The notes beneath the pieces were generated by a model. The model worked only from the letters and a program-made list of their open reading frames with translations, was not told the origin of the DNA and searched no databases. The position numbers and the translations under genes were made by a program. Of a stretch of 64,000 bases of DNA, positions 52,680 to 61,409 are shown piece after piece. Position 1 is the first letter of the stretch. Every line of letters starts with the position of its first letter. Source of the DNA: Erythrobacter litoralis (GTDB lineage Bacteria; Pseudomonadota; Alphaproteobacteria; Sphingomonadales; Sphingomonadaceae); the NCBI RefSeq assembly GCF_001719165.1, contig NZ_CP017057.1:2722501-2786500 (forward strand), written 5' to 3'.

Positions 52680-53711
52680 TCAGGCGTGAAGCCTGAGATC
52701 GACCGGCGCGCCTTCGCCCGCGCTACGGCGGCCCTGCGCGGCCTCATCCTGCGCGGACAGGGCGAACAACGCCGTGCGTTCGCTCAGCCGCGCGACCTCC
52801 TCGTTGAGCAGCGCGCTCGCCGCGCTCGATTGTTCGGCCATCGCCGCGTTCTGCTGGGTGTCGCGCTCCAGATCGGAGATCGCCGCGTCGACCTCGTTGA
52901 GATTGCCCGCCTGCACCAGCGAGGCGGGAGCGAGCTCCTCGACCCGCTCGCTCGCCCGGTCGATGATCTCGATCATGTCGCGCAGGGCATTGCCCGATGC
53001 CGTCACCTGCTGCGACCCGTTCGCGATCGTCTCGCCGCTTCGCGTCGGGTCGATCCGAGCCATGCCGAGCGGCGCAGGCGCCGGCGATCGGCTCTCGGCT
53101 GCCGGGAACCGCGCGATCCGGTAATGGCGAACGAGCCGCTCGTCACCGCTTTCGCTCTCGCTTGCCAGGGGGCGGCATTCGCAGCGCTCGGCGACGAGTT
53201 CGCGGAACAGGCGGGTGAAGACCGCGCCATACCATTCGAACAGGCAGGCGGGCGGCGCGGGCTGGTCCCCGGCGCGCGAGCGATCGATCGTGAAGCTCCA
53301 GCCCCCGCGCGGCGTGAAGCGCCCTGCCCCCGCGAACGTCCAGGCGTGGCGACGGATCGCCGCCATCATCAAGGGCGCGGCGAGCGAGGCCGGGAGCAGA
53401 CGGAGCAGGACCTTCGCAGCGCCCGGAATCCGGTGGGCGATGATGTAGTCGGCAGTCGCCCATCCTGCCGAGCGCGCGATCGCCGGGGCCTCGCGCGGGA
53501 GACGGCGATGAAGCGCGCGGTGGAGCGCGATCGCATGGGTCTCGCGGATCATGCACTCGCCGCTCGGGAGCCCAGAAAGCCCGGCTTCGGCCAGGATCGC
53601 CGCGCTTACCTCGCTGCCCAGGCGCTCCTCGATGATGCGCACGGTCTGGAGCACGGCATTGGGGCCGATCTCCGCCTCGCCGGGCGTGGAGGCGCGCGCC
53701 TTACGCGTCAT
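52680..53711 (-). CDS. bchJ: BchJ (4-vinyl reductase-type V4R protein) fused to MCP signalling-domain tail
   Basis: Residues 15-205 match Bch[64 protein letters not shown] and [16 protein letters not shown]. BchJ proteins take part in bacteriochlorophyll synthesis near the 8-vinyl step. Residues about 224-321 instead match the descending helix of chemotaxis receptor signalling domains ([53 protein letters not shown]). The frame is unbroken. Usual BchJ ends near 200 residues, so this is an in-frame fusion. ATG at 53711 overlaps the bchE end by 11 nt. Confidence 0.8.
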   Translation of the reverse strand: MTRKARASTPGEAEIGPNAVLQTVRIIEERLGSEVSAAILAEAGLSGLPSGECMIRETHAIALHRALHRRLPREAPAIARSAGWATADYIIAHRIPGAAKVLLRLLPASLAAPLMMAAIRRHAWTFAGAGRFTPRGGWSFTIDRSRAGDQPAPPACLFEWYGAVFTRLFRELVAERCECRPLASESESGDERLVRHYRIARFPAAESRSPAPAPLGMARIDPTRSGETIANGSQQVTASGNALRDMIEIIDRASERVEELAPASLVQAGNLNEVDAAISDLERDTQQNAAMAEQSSAASALLNEEVARLSERTALFALSAQDEAAQGRRSAGEGAPVDLRLHA

Positions 53712-55329
53712 TGTCCGCAGCCACGTCGATCCGGTCGCGGCGGCGTTCTTCCCCGCGTTCCTTCATCTGCTTGCGCACCGCCTCGCGCCGCGCCTTGGCC
53801 TGCGCCGCGCGGTCGGCATTGGTCTGCCAGTCGGTCGCAGCGTCCTCAGCCGCCGCGCGGCTTTCATCGAAATGGAAATCGACCTTCTTCTGCGTCTGGG
53901 GACCCCAGTACCCTGCCTTGCCGAGATCGTAGAAGGTCCGTTTGAACCCGGCGCGCAGGAAGGCATAGAGACAACCGAGCAGGTAACGCCGCCTGAACCC
54001 CGTCCCGCGCCACGGATAGTGGAACAGCGCCTTCTGCATGTAGAAGCGGCGATAGTTCTTCATCACCCCGTTCAGAAGCTCGCCCCGCTCCATGGCCGAA
54101 GGCTTCATGATGGGGGTCACGAAATTGTACTTGCTGAAATCGTGGATCTCGACCTGGTCCTTGATCTCCTCGAACAGCGGGGTGAAGGGCCAGGGCGTGT
54201 ACATCGCCCAGTTGGCAAGATCGGGTTGCCAGTCCCACGCCATGCGATAGGTTTCCTCGAGCGTTTCGGGCGTTTCATTGTCCAGCCCTACGATGAACTG
54301 CGCCTCGACGAAGATGTCGGCATCGCGCAGCAGCTTGATCGCCTGCTTGTTCTCCTCGACCCTGGTTTCCTTGTTGAACCGGTCGAGCTTCATCTGCGCG
54401 GCGGCTTCCGTGCCGAGGCTGACATGGACCAGCCCCGCCTTGCGGTAGAAGGGCAGCAATTCCCTGTCGCGATAGATGTCGGTGACGCGGGTGTTGATTC
54501 CCCATTTCACCTTGTCGGGCAGGCCGCGGTCGATCAGTTCCTGGCAGAACTCAATGAATTTCTTCCGGTTGATGGTCGGTTCCTCGTCCGCGAGGATGAA
54601 GAAGCCGACACCGTGATTGACGTGCAGGTCCTCGATCTCGTCGACCACATCCTTGGGATCGCGGATGCGGTAGTCGCGCCAGAACTTCCATTGCGAACAG
54701 AACGAGCAGGTGAACGGGCAGCCACGCGCGAGATTGGGGATCGCGACCTTGGTATTGAGCGGCAGGTAGATGTACTGGTCCCAGTCGAGAATGGTCCAGT
54801 CGGGCTTGAGCGTGGACATGTCCTTGACCGTGTCGGCGGCGGGCGTAGCGACGATCTTATCGCCGTCGCGAAAAGCGAGGCCCTTGATCCCGGCGCGGTC
54901 CTGCTTCCAGCGGCCCTCGGAAATGGCGGTGAACAGTTCGACCGCGATCTCCTCGCCCTCGCCGCGCACGATCACGTCGATATGCGGGGCTTCGGAAAGC
55001 ACCTGCTTGTACATGAAGGTCGCGTGCACCCCGCCCAGCACCCGCACCGCTTTCGGCACGTTCAGCGCCGCGATCTCAAGCACGCGTTCGGCGGCATAGA
55101 TCGAGGGAGTGATCGCGGTCGTTCCGACGACATCGGGCTGGAGCGCCAGCATCCGGTCGCGCAGTTCCTCGTCGCTGACCCCTTCGGTCATCGCATCGAT
55201 GAAATGGATGTCGGTGAAGCCCGCACGCTTGAGCGGACCCGTCAGGTAGGCGACCCATGCGGGCGGCCAGGTCCCGGCGATTTCCGCGCCTCCGGACCGG
55301 TAATTGGGATGAACGAACAGGATACGCAT
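53701..55329 (-). CDS. bchE: BchE, Mg-protoporphyrin IX monomethyl ester oxidative cyclase (radical SAM)
   Basis: The 542-residue enzyme begins [20 protein letters not shown], nearly the standard BchE start. It has a B12-binding-like N-domain ([37 protein letters not shown]) and a radical SAM core with C204, C208 and C211 in [21 protein letters not shown]. BchE forms the fifth ring of bacteriochlorophyll without oxygen, using S-adenosylmethionine and cobalamin. The C-terminal 60 residues are charged and lack the core fold. It is followed by bchJ in the order known from Rhodobacter. Confidence 0.92.
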   Translation of the reverse strand: MRILFVHPNYRSGGAEIAGTWPPAWVAYLTGPLKRAGFTDIHFIDAMTEGVSDEELRDRMLALQPDVVGTTAITPSIYAAERVLEIAALNVPKAVRVLGGVHATFMYKQVLSEAPHIDVIVRGEGEEIAVELFTAISEGRWKQDRAGIKGLAFRDGDKIVATPAADTVKDMSTLKPDWTILDWDQYIYLPLNTKVAIPNLARGCPFTCSFCSQWKFWRDYRIRDPKDVVDEIEDLHVNHGVGFFILADEEPTINRKKFIEFCQELIDRGLPDKVKWGINTRVTDIYRDRELLPFYRKAGLVHVSLGTEAAAQMKLDRFNKETRVEENKQAIKLLRDADIFVEAQFIVGLDNETPETLEETYRMAWDWQPDLANWAMYTPWPFTPLFEEIKDQVEIHDFSKYNFVTPIMKPSAMERGELLNGVMKNYRRFYMQKALFHYPWRGTGFRRRYLLGCLYAFLRAGFKRTFYDLGKAGYWGPQTQKKVDFHFDESRAAAEDAATDWQTNADRAAQAKARREAVRKQMKERGEERRRDRIDVAADNDA

Positions 55330-55344
55330 GGACCGACTCCCCTT

Positions 55345-55362
55345 GTCTGGATTTGCCCAGAC
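55345..55362. promoter_or_regulatory. Inverted repeat just upstream of bchE
   Basis: GTCTGG (55345-55350), spacer ATTTGC, CCAGAC (55357-55362). It lies 15 nt before the bchE start codon, overlapping the region just ahead of the AAGGGGAG ribosome site. It also partly resembles the photosynthesis repressor PpsR consensus (TGT-N12-ACA), here TGT-N12-AGA. It may be an operator or a 5' leader hairpin. Confidence 0.4.
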
Positions 55363-55430
55363 TGGGGGAGGCGGCGGCCATGCGCTTTGTCCGAGATCAA
55401 AAAAGGGGCGTAAGGCCTAAAAGGGCCGGA

Positions 55431-55997
55431 TCACCCCTTCGCCGCGTGTTCCTCGCGCGCGATTTCATGCAGCCAGTCCGCGTGGCGCGGGGCCTTCTTG
55501 GTCTGGCTCCATTCTTCCAGCATCAGCGGCGCCACGCGGGCGAGTTCGGCATATTGTTCGTCCGTCCCGATATCGGCGGCGAGCTCGACCCGGTGGCCGT
55601 TTGGATCGAAGAAGTAGATCGACTTGAAGATGCCGTGATGCGTGGGGCCGAGCACCTCGATGCCCTCGCTCTCGACATGCGCCTTGGCGGCGAGCAGCGC
55701 CTCCTCGTCAGGTACCTTGAAGGCGAGGTGCTGCACCCAGGCGGGCGTGTTCTCGTCGCGGCCCATGTCCTTCTGGTTCGGCAATTCGAAGAAGGCGAGC
55801 ACGTTGCCGTTCCCGGCATCGAGGAAGACGTGCATGTAAGGATCGTATTCCCCGGTCGAGGGCACGTGATCCTCGGCAAAGGCAGTGGTGTAGCCCATGC
55901 CGAGCACGCGGCCGTACCACTCCACCGTCTCCTTCGCGTCCTTGCAGCGATATGCGGCGTGGTGGATGCCGCCCAGTTTGACCGGATGTTCGCTCAT
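55431..55997 (-). CDS. VOC family (glyoxalase/dioxygenase superfamily) protein
   Basis: The 188-residue protein has the paired beta-alpha-beta fold of the VOC superfamily: [28 protein letters not shown], then [54 protein letters not shown]. Candidate metal ligands are the H in GIHHA, the H in VQHLAF and the E in HRVELA. Its start overlaps the hpd stop (ATGA), so it is in one operon with hpd and may act on a tyrosine-degradation product. The exact reaction is unknown. Confidence 0.85.
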   Translation of the reverse strand: MSEHPVKLGGIHHAAYRCKDAKETVEWYGRVLGMGYTTAFAEDHVPSTGEYDPYMHVFLDAGNGNVLAFFELPNQKDMGRDENTPAWVQHLAFKVPDEEALLAAKAHVESEGIEVLGPTHHGIFKSIYFFDPNGHRVELAADIGTDEQYAELARVAPLMLEEWSQTKKAPRHADWLHEIAREEHAAKG

Positions 55998-57112
55998 TCG
56001 GCCGGTTCCTTTTCGTCCACCTCGAGCGCGCCGCGGCGGATCTGGTCGCGTTCGAGGCTTTCGAACAGGGCCTTGAAATTGCCCTCACCGAAGCCCTCAT
56101 CGCCCTTCCTCTGGATGAATTCGAAGAACACCGGGCCGACCTGCGCCTCGGCGAAGATCTGCAGGAGGAGACGGGGCTTGCCCCCTTCGGTCGTCCCGTC
56201 GAGCAGGATGCCGCGGGCCTGCAATGCCTCGGCATCCTGGCCGTGGCCGGGAAGGCGTTCGTCGAGCATTTCGTAATAGGTCGCGGGCGGCGCGGTCATG
56301 AACGGCACGCCGTATTCCTTGAGCCGGTCGTAGCACTTGATCAGATCGTCGCAGATCAGCGCGATGTGCTGGATGCCCTCGCCGTTGAACTGCTTGAGGA
56401 ACTCCTCGATCTGGCCCTTGCCGCCCTCGCCTTCTTCATTGAGCGGGATGCGGATCTTGCCGTCGGGCGCGGTCAGCGCCTGCGAGGTGAGGCCGGTATA
56501 TTCGCCCTTGATGTCGAAGAAGCGGATCTCGCGGAAGTTGAACAGGGTCTCGTAATAATCGGCCCAGTACTTCATGCGCCCGGTGTAGACGTTGTGGGTG
56601 AGGTGATCGATCGTGTGGAAGCCGGCGCCTTCGGGATAGGGATCGACGCCGGGCAGGTAATCGAAATCGATGTCGTAGATCGTCAGGCTCTTGCCCTCGG
56701 CCCCGGCATAGCGATCGACGAGATAGAGGATCGCGCCGCCGATCCCGCGGATCGCCGGGATGCGCAGTTCCATCACGCCGGTTTCGACATGGACCGGTTC
56801 GGCCCCCTTCTCGATCAGGTGATCATAGGCCGCCGCAGCATCGCGCACGCGGAACGCCATGCCGCACGCGCTCGGCCCGTGTTCGCGGGCGAAATACCAG
56901 GCCGCGCTGCGCGGTTCATAATTGGCGATGAGATTGATCCCCCCCTGGCGCCAGAGATGCACGTCCTTGGACCGGTGTTTGGCGACCAGCGTGAAGCCCA
57001 TTGCCTCGAAGACGGGTTCGAGCACGCCCTTTTCAGGGGCGCAGAACTCGACGAATTCGAAGCCGTCGAGGCCGGCAGGGTTTTCGAACAGGTCTCCGGG
57101 GTGCTGGGTCAT
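55994..57112 (-). CDS. hpd: 4-Hydroxyphenylpyruvate dioxygenase
   Basis: The 372-residue enzyme has two VOC-like domains. The catalytic C-half carries the iron ligands in [21 protein letters not shown] and [18 protein letters not shown]. The 3-His/Glu facial arrangement, [10 protein letters not shown] and the C-terminal [15 protein letters not shown] match HPPD well. It turns 4-hydroxyphenylpyruvate into homogentisate for tyrosine breakdown. ATG at 57112 with AAAGAGG just ahead was chosen over an upstream TTG at 57127. A candidate operator lies about 50 nt upstream. Confidence 0.95.
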   Translation of the reverse strand: MTQHPGDLFENPAGLDGFEFVEFCAPEKGVLEPVFEAMGFTLVAKHRSKDVHLWRQGGINLIANYEPRSAAWYFAREHGPSACGMAFRVRDAAAAYDHLIEKGAEPVHVETGVMELRIPAIRGIGGAILYLVDRYAGAEGKSLTIYDIDFDYLPGVDPYPEGAGFHTIDHLTHNVYTGRMKYWADYYETLFNFREIRFFDIKGEYTGLTSQALTAPDGKIRIPLNEEGEGGKGQIEEFLKQFNGEGIQHIALICDDLIKCYDRLKEYGVPFMTAPPATYYEMLDERLPGHGQDAEALQARGILLDGTTEGGKPRLLLQIFAEAQVGPVFFEFIQRKGDEGFGEGNFKALFESLERDQIRRGALEVDEKEPAE

Positions 57113-57161
57113 GGGGGCCTCTTTCAATCGGTTGACGCGGTGAGCGCGATATTTCGAGATC

Positions 57162-57175
57162 GTTACAACTGTAAC
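57162..57175. promoter_or_regulatory. Palindrome between hpd and divergent VOC gene
   Basis: GTTACA-AC-TGTAAC (57162-57175) is a perfect 6-bp inverted repeat in an AT-richer patch, 50 nt upstream of hpd and about 110 nt upstream of the plus-strand VOC gene. The form suits a dimeric repressor of the MarR or TetR kind. No such regulator gene was seen nearby. Confidence 0.45.
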
Positions 57176-57286
57176 TATCTATGCGAATCGCCCGTGCTTG
57201 TCAAAGGCGGATGGCGGTTTGCCCTGGCCCGCCCGATTGCATGTGCCGCGCGGGCGGTGCAGTCTGCCGCGCGAAGGGAGAAACCA

Positions 57287-57820
57287 ATGATCAAGACCAA
57301 GGGCATCAACCATGTCGCCCTCGTCTGCCGCGACATGAAGGAGACGGTCCAGTTCTACACCGAAGTGCTGAAGATGCCGCTCTTCAAGACGGTGCAACTG
57401 CCCGATGGCGGACAGCATTTCTTCTTCGACTGCGGCGGCGGCAATTCGGTAGCCTTCTTCTGGTGGAAGGACGCGCCGCCCGCCGCGCCCGGCATCGCAT
57501 CGGTGAGGAAATTCCCTTTCGATGCCAAGACCGCGCACGGATCGATGAACCACCTCGCCTTCCACATGGAAGAGGATGAACTGGAGGCCGCGCTCGAACG
57601 GCTCGAGGAAGCGGGGGTCGAACACACCCACATGGTCTTCAACCACGATGACAGTCCCTCGGGCTATGCAAAGGAGATGCACGAGGGCGTCTTCGTGCGC
57701 TCGGTCTATTTCTCCGACCCCGACGGCATCCTGCTCGAATTCGCGGCAACGACGAAGAAGTTCGGTCCCGAGGACGTGGCCCACGAACCGGCGACGGCGG
57801 AAACGCGGGAGGACGCCTGA
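57287..57820 (+). CDS. VOC family protein, divergent from hpd
   Basis: The 177-residue protein is a glyoxalase-superfamily enzyme: GINHVALVCRDMKETVQFYTEVLKMPLFKTVQLPDGGQHFFFDCGGGNSVAFFWW, then SMNHLAFHMEEDELEAALERLEEAGVEHTHM, and FVRSVYFSDPDGILLEFAA. Putative ligands: H in INHVAL, H in MNHLAF, E in LLEFAA. AAGGGAG lies 6 nt before ATG at 57287. Its TGA overlaps the next start (TGATG). It likely works in aromatic or CoA-linked degradation with its neighbours; the substrate is unknown. Confidence 0.86.
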   Translation: MIKTKGINHVALVCRDMKETVQFYTEVLKMPLFKTVQLPDGGQHFFFDCGGGNSVAFFWWKDAPPAAPGIASVRKFPFDAKTAHGSMNHLAFHMEEDELEAALERLEEAGVEHTHMVFNHDDSPSGYAKEMHEGVFVRSVYFSDPDGILLEFAATTKKFGPEDVAHEPATAETREDA

Positions 57821-58464
57821 TGCCCCGGCTGAGGGAGGTTCCGAGGGCCGAGGCGGAGGAAAAGACCGTCCTTGCGCTTTACGCCATGCTGTTCGGTGAC
57901 CGCGATCCCGTCGCCGAGCCCGGCACCGCGACGGGCACGCCGGGCGACTGGTGGACGGTCTTCGCCAATTCGCCCGCGACGCTGAAACACGCAGCCCAGG
58001 GCTTTGCCTATTACCGCTCTCCCGAGCGCAAGCTCGACCCCGTGCTGCGCGAGCTGGGACAGACCTGGGCGGGCTGGGCGACCGGCAGCCAGTTCGTTTT
58101 CTCGCAGCATTGCAAGAGCCTGCGCGGGCTCGCCGTGCCCGAGGAGAAGATCGAGTCGATACCGACATGGCAGACATCGGACGCGTTTTCCGCAAGGGAA
58201 CGCCTCGTCCTTGCCTATTCGGATCGGCTCGTCACCCATGCGGGCCGCGTGCCCGATGCATTGTTCGCGCAGGTGAAGGCGGAATTCAGCGACGAGGAAA
58301 TCCTTGAACTCACCTACATCACCTGCCTCTACCAGATGCACGCGGTGATGAGCCGGGCGCTGCGGACCGAATTCGACGACCGCGACGATCCGATCACCGA
58401 AGTCCCCGCGCCCGAAGGCTTCGACGCGATGGACTTTCTCGGCGGGGAGCGGCGCGGGCGCTAA
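57820..58464 (+). CDS. Carboxymuconolactone decarboxylase family protein
   Basis: The 214-residue protein resembles the CMD/AhpD-like fold: LRELGQTWAGWATGSQFVFSQHCKSLRGLAVPEEKIESIPTWQTSDAFSARERLVLAYSDRLVTHAGRVPDALFAQVKAEFSDEEILELTYITCLYQ. The HCK and HAG segments occupy the places of the usual catalytic EHxxxAxxxG and CxxC, but the AhpD CxxC is absent. It may be a decarboxylase, isomerase or hydratase. It overlaps the VOC gene and forms a pair with it. Confidence 0.82.
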   Translation: MPRLREVPRAEAEEKTVLALYAMLFGDRDPVAEPGTATGTPGDWWTVFANSPATLKHAAQGFAYYRSPERKLDPVLRELGQTWAGWATGSQFVFSQHCKSLRGLAVPEEKIESIPTWQTSDAFSARERLVLAYSDRLVTHAGRVPDALFAQVKAEFSDEEILELTYITCLYQMHAVMSRALRTEFDDRDDPITEVPAPEGFDAMDFLGGERRGR

Positions 58465-60002
58465 AGGCCGGGCATCGGCGCAAGACGGCCGATCGTGCGC
58501 CCGCGCTCGTCCTGTTCGAGCGCGAGCGTGTCGCCGAAAGGCTCCCCGCTTTCGAACAGTTCGCGGGTCGCCTCGTCCGAGAGGTCGGCATTGCCGATGA
58601 CGCGCTCGCCCCTGTCGTTGCGGCCGATGAAGATGGCATCGCTGCCCGATTTGCCGTGGTTGATCGTATAGGTCTCGACCGTGGCGCGCGCCGCCGTTTC
58701 CTTCGCCAGCGGGACCGCATCCTGCGCCAGGGGCAGCTTCTCGAAGCGGTCATTCGCGGACCAGTCGGCAGGCTCGGTGGAATAAATCCCGGTCGCGTAT
58801 TTGCTCATCCAGCCGCCATTCGCGCCGACCAGCGCGAAAGCGCCCCGGTCGCGCCGCGCGCGCTCCACCGCTTCGGCGATGGCGTGGGCGGAATAATTGT
58901 TCCCCGCCCCGCCGAAGAACGGCAGGCCACCCGTCAGGGTTAGGCCGCGCGGATCGTCGATGCCGAGCCCGAAATGGTCGATCTGGTTGAAGACGGGAAT
59001 GGCGAAGCAGGAATAGAAATCGATGTAGCCGATGTCCTCGATTCCCCGGCCCGCCCGCGCGAGCGCCGCCTCGACGCTGGCGATGGAAGCGGGCGCGGCG
59101 GAAAGGTCGGGGCGCTGCGAAAGCTTGAGCTCGGTCGATGCGGTAACGGCGTGGATGTGGACCCATTTGTCCTCCGGCACGCCGAGTTCGCGCGCCAGGC
59201 CCGCACTCGCGAGAATGATCGCGGCCGCCTGGTTCACCTGGTCGCGCGCCACCGTCATGCGCGGATAGGGCTCTGCGACGATGCGGTTGCGCTCCGTCAC
59301 GGTCGCGAGTTCCTCGGCGCTGCGCATCGCGGGCGCGGCGGCATGGGGATTGGCGGCGGCGATGCGGGTGAAGGGTTCGAACAGGCGGCCGATATCGAGC
59401 CTGTATTCCTCGAGGCTCTTGCCGAGCTTTGCGCGCCGGGCATTCTCGGCGAGCGCATAGAGCGGGATCGCCCCGGACGCGCCGTGCGCGAACAGAGCGG
59501 GCTCCATGAGTTCGTCGATGCCGAAGCCCTGGTCTTCGTAATCGCCGCCGATGTCCTCCGACCAGTCGGGCTTCTCGCCTTTCGCCGCGAGAGCGAGCAC
59601 GGTCGAGATCGCTTCCGAACCGACCACCACCGCGCATCGGCTTTCGCCCGCCGCGATGGCGCTCGCGAATTCGCCGACGAGCTGCTGGTTGGTCTGCCCG
59701 CCCGTCGTGGTCAGGATCTTGCGCGAAGGGTCGGCGCCGACGCGCTTCGCTATCGCGCCGGGGATGTTGTCGGGCGCGCCGAAGGGCGGCTCCTTGCCAG
59801 GACGCGACATTTCGAAGGCGCGGATCGCGGCCAGCGTGTCGATGCTGTCCGCGACCTTGCCCGTAGCCGAACTGTCCGCAATCGACGCCGACAGCGCCCG
59901 CCCGGCAAGGTCCATGTAATTGAGACCTTCATAGCCGGGCTCACGCACGCGCTCGGAATACTGCCCGACCCCGATGATGACGGGCGTGCTGTCGGCGATC
60001 AT
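58461..60002 (-). CDS. Thiolase-like protein (acetyl-CoA acetyltransferase family, type 1)
   Basis: The 513-residue protein has the thiolase fold with VIIGVGQYSER at the start, AVVVGSEAISTV, IDFYSCFAIPVFNQIDHFGLG and GLPFFGGAGNNYSAHAIAEAVE. The nucleophilic cysteine that normally begins the CxSG motif is missing; the place reads TTGGQTNQQLVGEF. The C-terminal extra domain (TYTINHGKSGSDAIFIGRN) agrees with type 1 thiolase-like proteins, whose reaction is unclear. It follows the true thiolase gene by 10 nt and converges on the CMD-type gene. Confidence 0.83.
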   Translation of the reverse strand: MIADSTPVIIGVGQYSERVREPGYEGLNYMDLAGRALSASIADSSATGKVADSIDTLAAIRAFEMSRPGKEPPFGAPDNIPGAIAKRVGADPSRKILTTTGGQTNQQLVGEFASAIAAGESRCAVVVGSEAISTVLALAAKGEKPDWSEDIGGDYEDQGFGIDELMEPALFAHGASGAIPLYALAENARRAKLGKSLEEYRLDIGRLFEPFTRIAAANPHAAAPAMRSAEELATVTERNRIVAEPYPRMTVARDQVNQAAAIILASAGLARELGVPEDKWVHIHAVTASTELKLSQRPDLSAAPASIASVEAALARAGRGIEDIGYIDFYSCFAIPVFNQIDHFGLGIDDPRGLTLTGGLPFFGGAGNNYSAHAIAEAVERARRDRGAFALVGANGGWMSKYATGIYSTEPADWSANDRFEKLPLAQDAVPLAKETAARATVETYTINHGKSGSDAIFIGRNDRGERVIGNADLSDEATRELFESGEPFGDTLALEQDERGRTIGRLAPMPGL

Positions 60003-60012
60003 GCGACTGTCC

Positions 60013-61281
60013 TCAGTTCACGAAGTCGTCGACGCGCTCGACGATGATGGCAGGCGCCATGCCGCCCGCCGCGCACATCGTGACGAGGCCGGTCTTGAGA
60101 TCGCGGCGTTCGAGCTCGTCAATGATAGTGCCGATCAGGATCGAGCCGGTCGCGCCGATGGGGTGGCCCAGCGCTATCGAGCCGCCGTTGACGTTGACCT
60201 TGTCCCAACTGAGCCCGAGGTCGCGCACGAACTTGGCGGCGACGACCGCGAAGGCCTCGTTGATCTCGAACAGGTCAATGTCCTCGAGGGTCATGCCCGC
60301 CTTCGCCAGCACCTTCTTTGCCGCCGGGACGGGCGCGTTCAGCATCAATGTCGGGTCATCGCCCATGTTGGCGGTCGCGACGATCCGCGCGCGCGGCTTC
60401 AGCCCGTGCTTCTGGGCGTATTCCTTGCTGCACACCAGCACCGCGGCCGCCCCGTCGACCACGCCGGAGGAATTGCCGGCATGGTGGAAATGCTCGATCG
60501 TGAGGTCCGGGTATTTCTGGTTGATGAGGCTGCGGAACGTGGTCCCGTTCTTGTCGAGCGGCACGTCGGCTATCTTGGTGAAGGCGGGCTCGAGCTTGGC
60601 GAGATCTTCCTTGGTGGTCTGCGGGCGCGGATATTCCTCACGGTCGAGAACCACGTTGCCCTCATCGTCGACCACCGGGACCACCGACTTGTCGAACCGC
60701 CCTTCGGAAATCGCCTCGGCCGCGCGCTGCTGCGAACGGTAGCCGACCTCGTCCAGTTCCTCGCGGGTGAAGCCTTCCATGCTGGCGATCGCATCGCCGC
60801 AAATGCCCTGGTGCGACTGCGGGTGCACGCGCTGGAGCCGTTCGTTGTAGCTGCCCATCATCGGCGGCTTGAGCCCGGCCTGCATCTTTTCCTTCGACAT
60901 GGCAGCGGTCAGGCTCATCATCTCCGTCCCGCCGGCGACGATGCAGTCCTCCATCCCGCTCATCACTTGTGCCGCGGCGAGGTTCACGCTGGTGATCCCG
61001 CCGCCGCAGAACCGGTCGAGCGTCGTGCCCGACGAAGTGATGTCATAGCCCGCATCGAGCGCGGCCATCCGCCCGAGGTCGCCCGCTTGCATCCCGTCCT
61101 GCGTGGACACCGACCAGATCACGTCATCGACGGTCGAGGTGTCGAGCTTGTTGCGCTCGGCAATGGCTCTCAGCACGGTCGCGGCGAGATGCTGCGGGTG
61201 CTGTTCGGCCAGTGCACCCTTGCCCTGCTTGCCGATCCCGCGCGGGGTGCGCACTGCGTCGATGATGTAGGCTTCGCCCAT
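60013..61281 (-). CDS. Acetyl-CoA C-acyltransferase (thiolase)
   Basis: The 422-residue enzyme has all thiolase residues: nucleophile Cys in LDRFCGGGITSVN, NEAFAVVAAKF, GGSIALGHPIGATG and the second cysteine in TMCAAGGMAPAIIVER. It splits beta-ketoacyl-CoA to acetyl-CoA and a shorter acyl-CoA. ATG at 61281 has GAGGA 10 nt ahead; an upstream GTG at 61308 is less likely. It is divergent from the crotonase gene and co-oriented with the thiolase-like gene, a beta-oxidation module. Confidence 0.94.
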   Translation of the reverse strand: MGEAYIIDAVRTPRGIGKQGKGALAEQHPQHLAATVLRAIAERNKLDTSTVDDVIWSVSTQDGMQAGDLGRMAALDAGYDITSSGTTLDRFCGGGITSVNLAAAQVMSGMEDCIVAGGTEMMSLTAAMSKEKMQAGLKPPMMGSYNERLQRVHPQSHQGICGDAIASMEGFTREELDEVGYRSQQRAAEAISEGRFDKSVVPVVDDEGNVVLDREEYPRPQTTKEDLAKLEPAFTKIADVPLDKNGTTFRSLINQKYPDLTIEHFHHAGNSSGVVDGAAAVLVCSKEYAQKHGLKPRARIVATANMGDDPTLMLNAPVPAAKKVLAKAGMTLEDIDLFEINEAFAVVAAKFVRDLGLSWDKVNVNGGSIALGHPIGATGSILIGTIIDELERRDLKTGLVTMCAAGGMAPAIIVERVDDFVN

Positions 61282-61409
61282 GGTTCTGGTATCCTCTTTG
61301 GCTGTCACGGATTATTGAAATCGCGGTTGACGTTTCCGTAAGCCCACTGCACCACTCGCACAAGAATTCAGTTGCAATTCGAAACGCCGAAATTTGATAG
61401 GAGAGCAAA

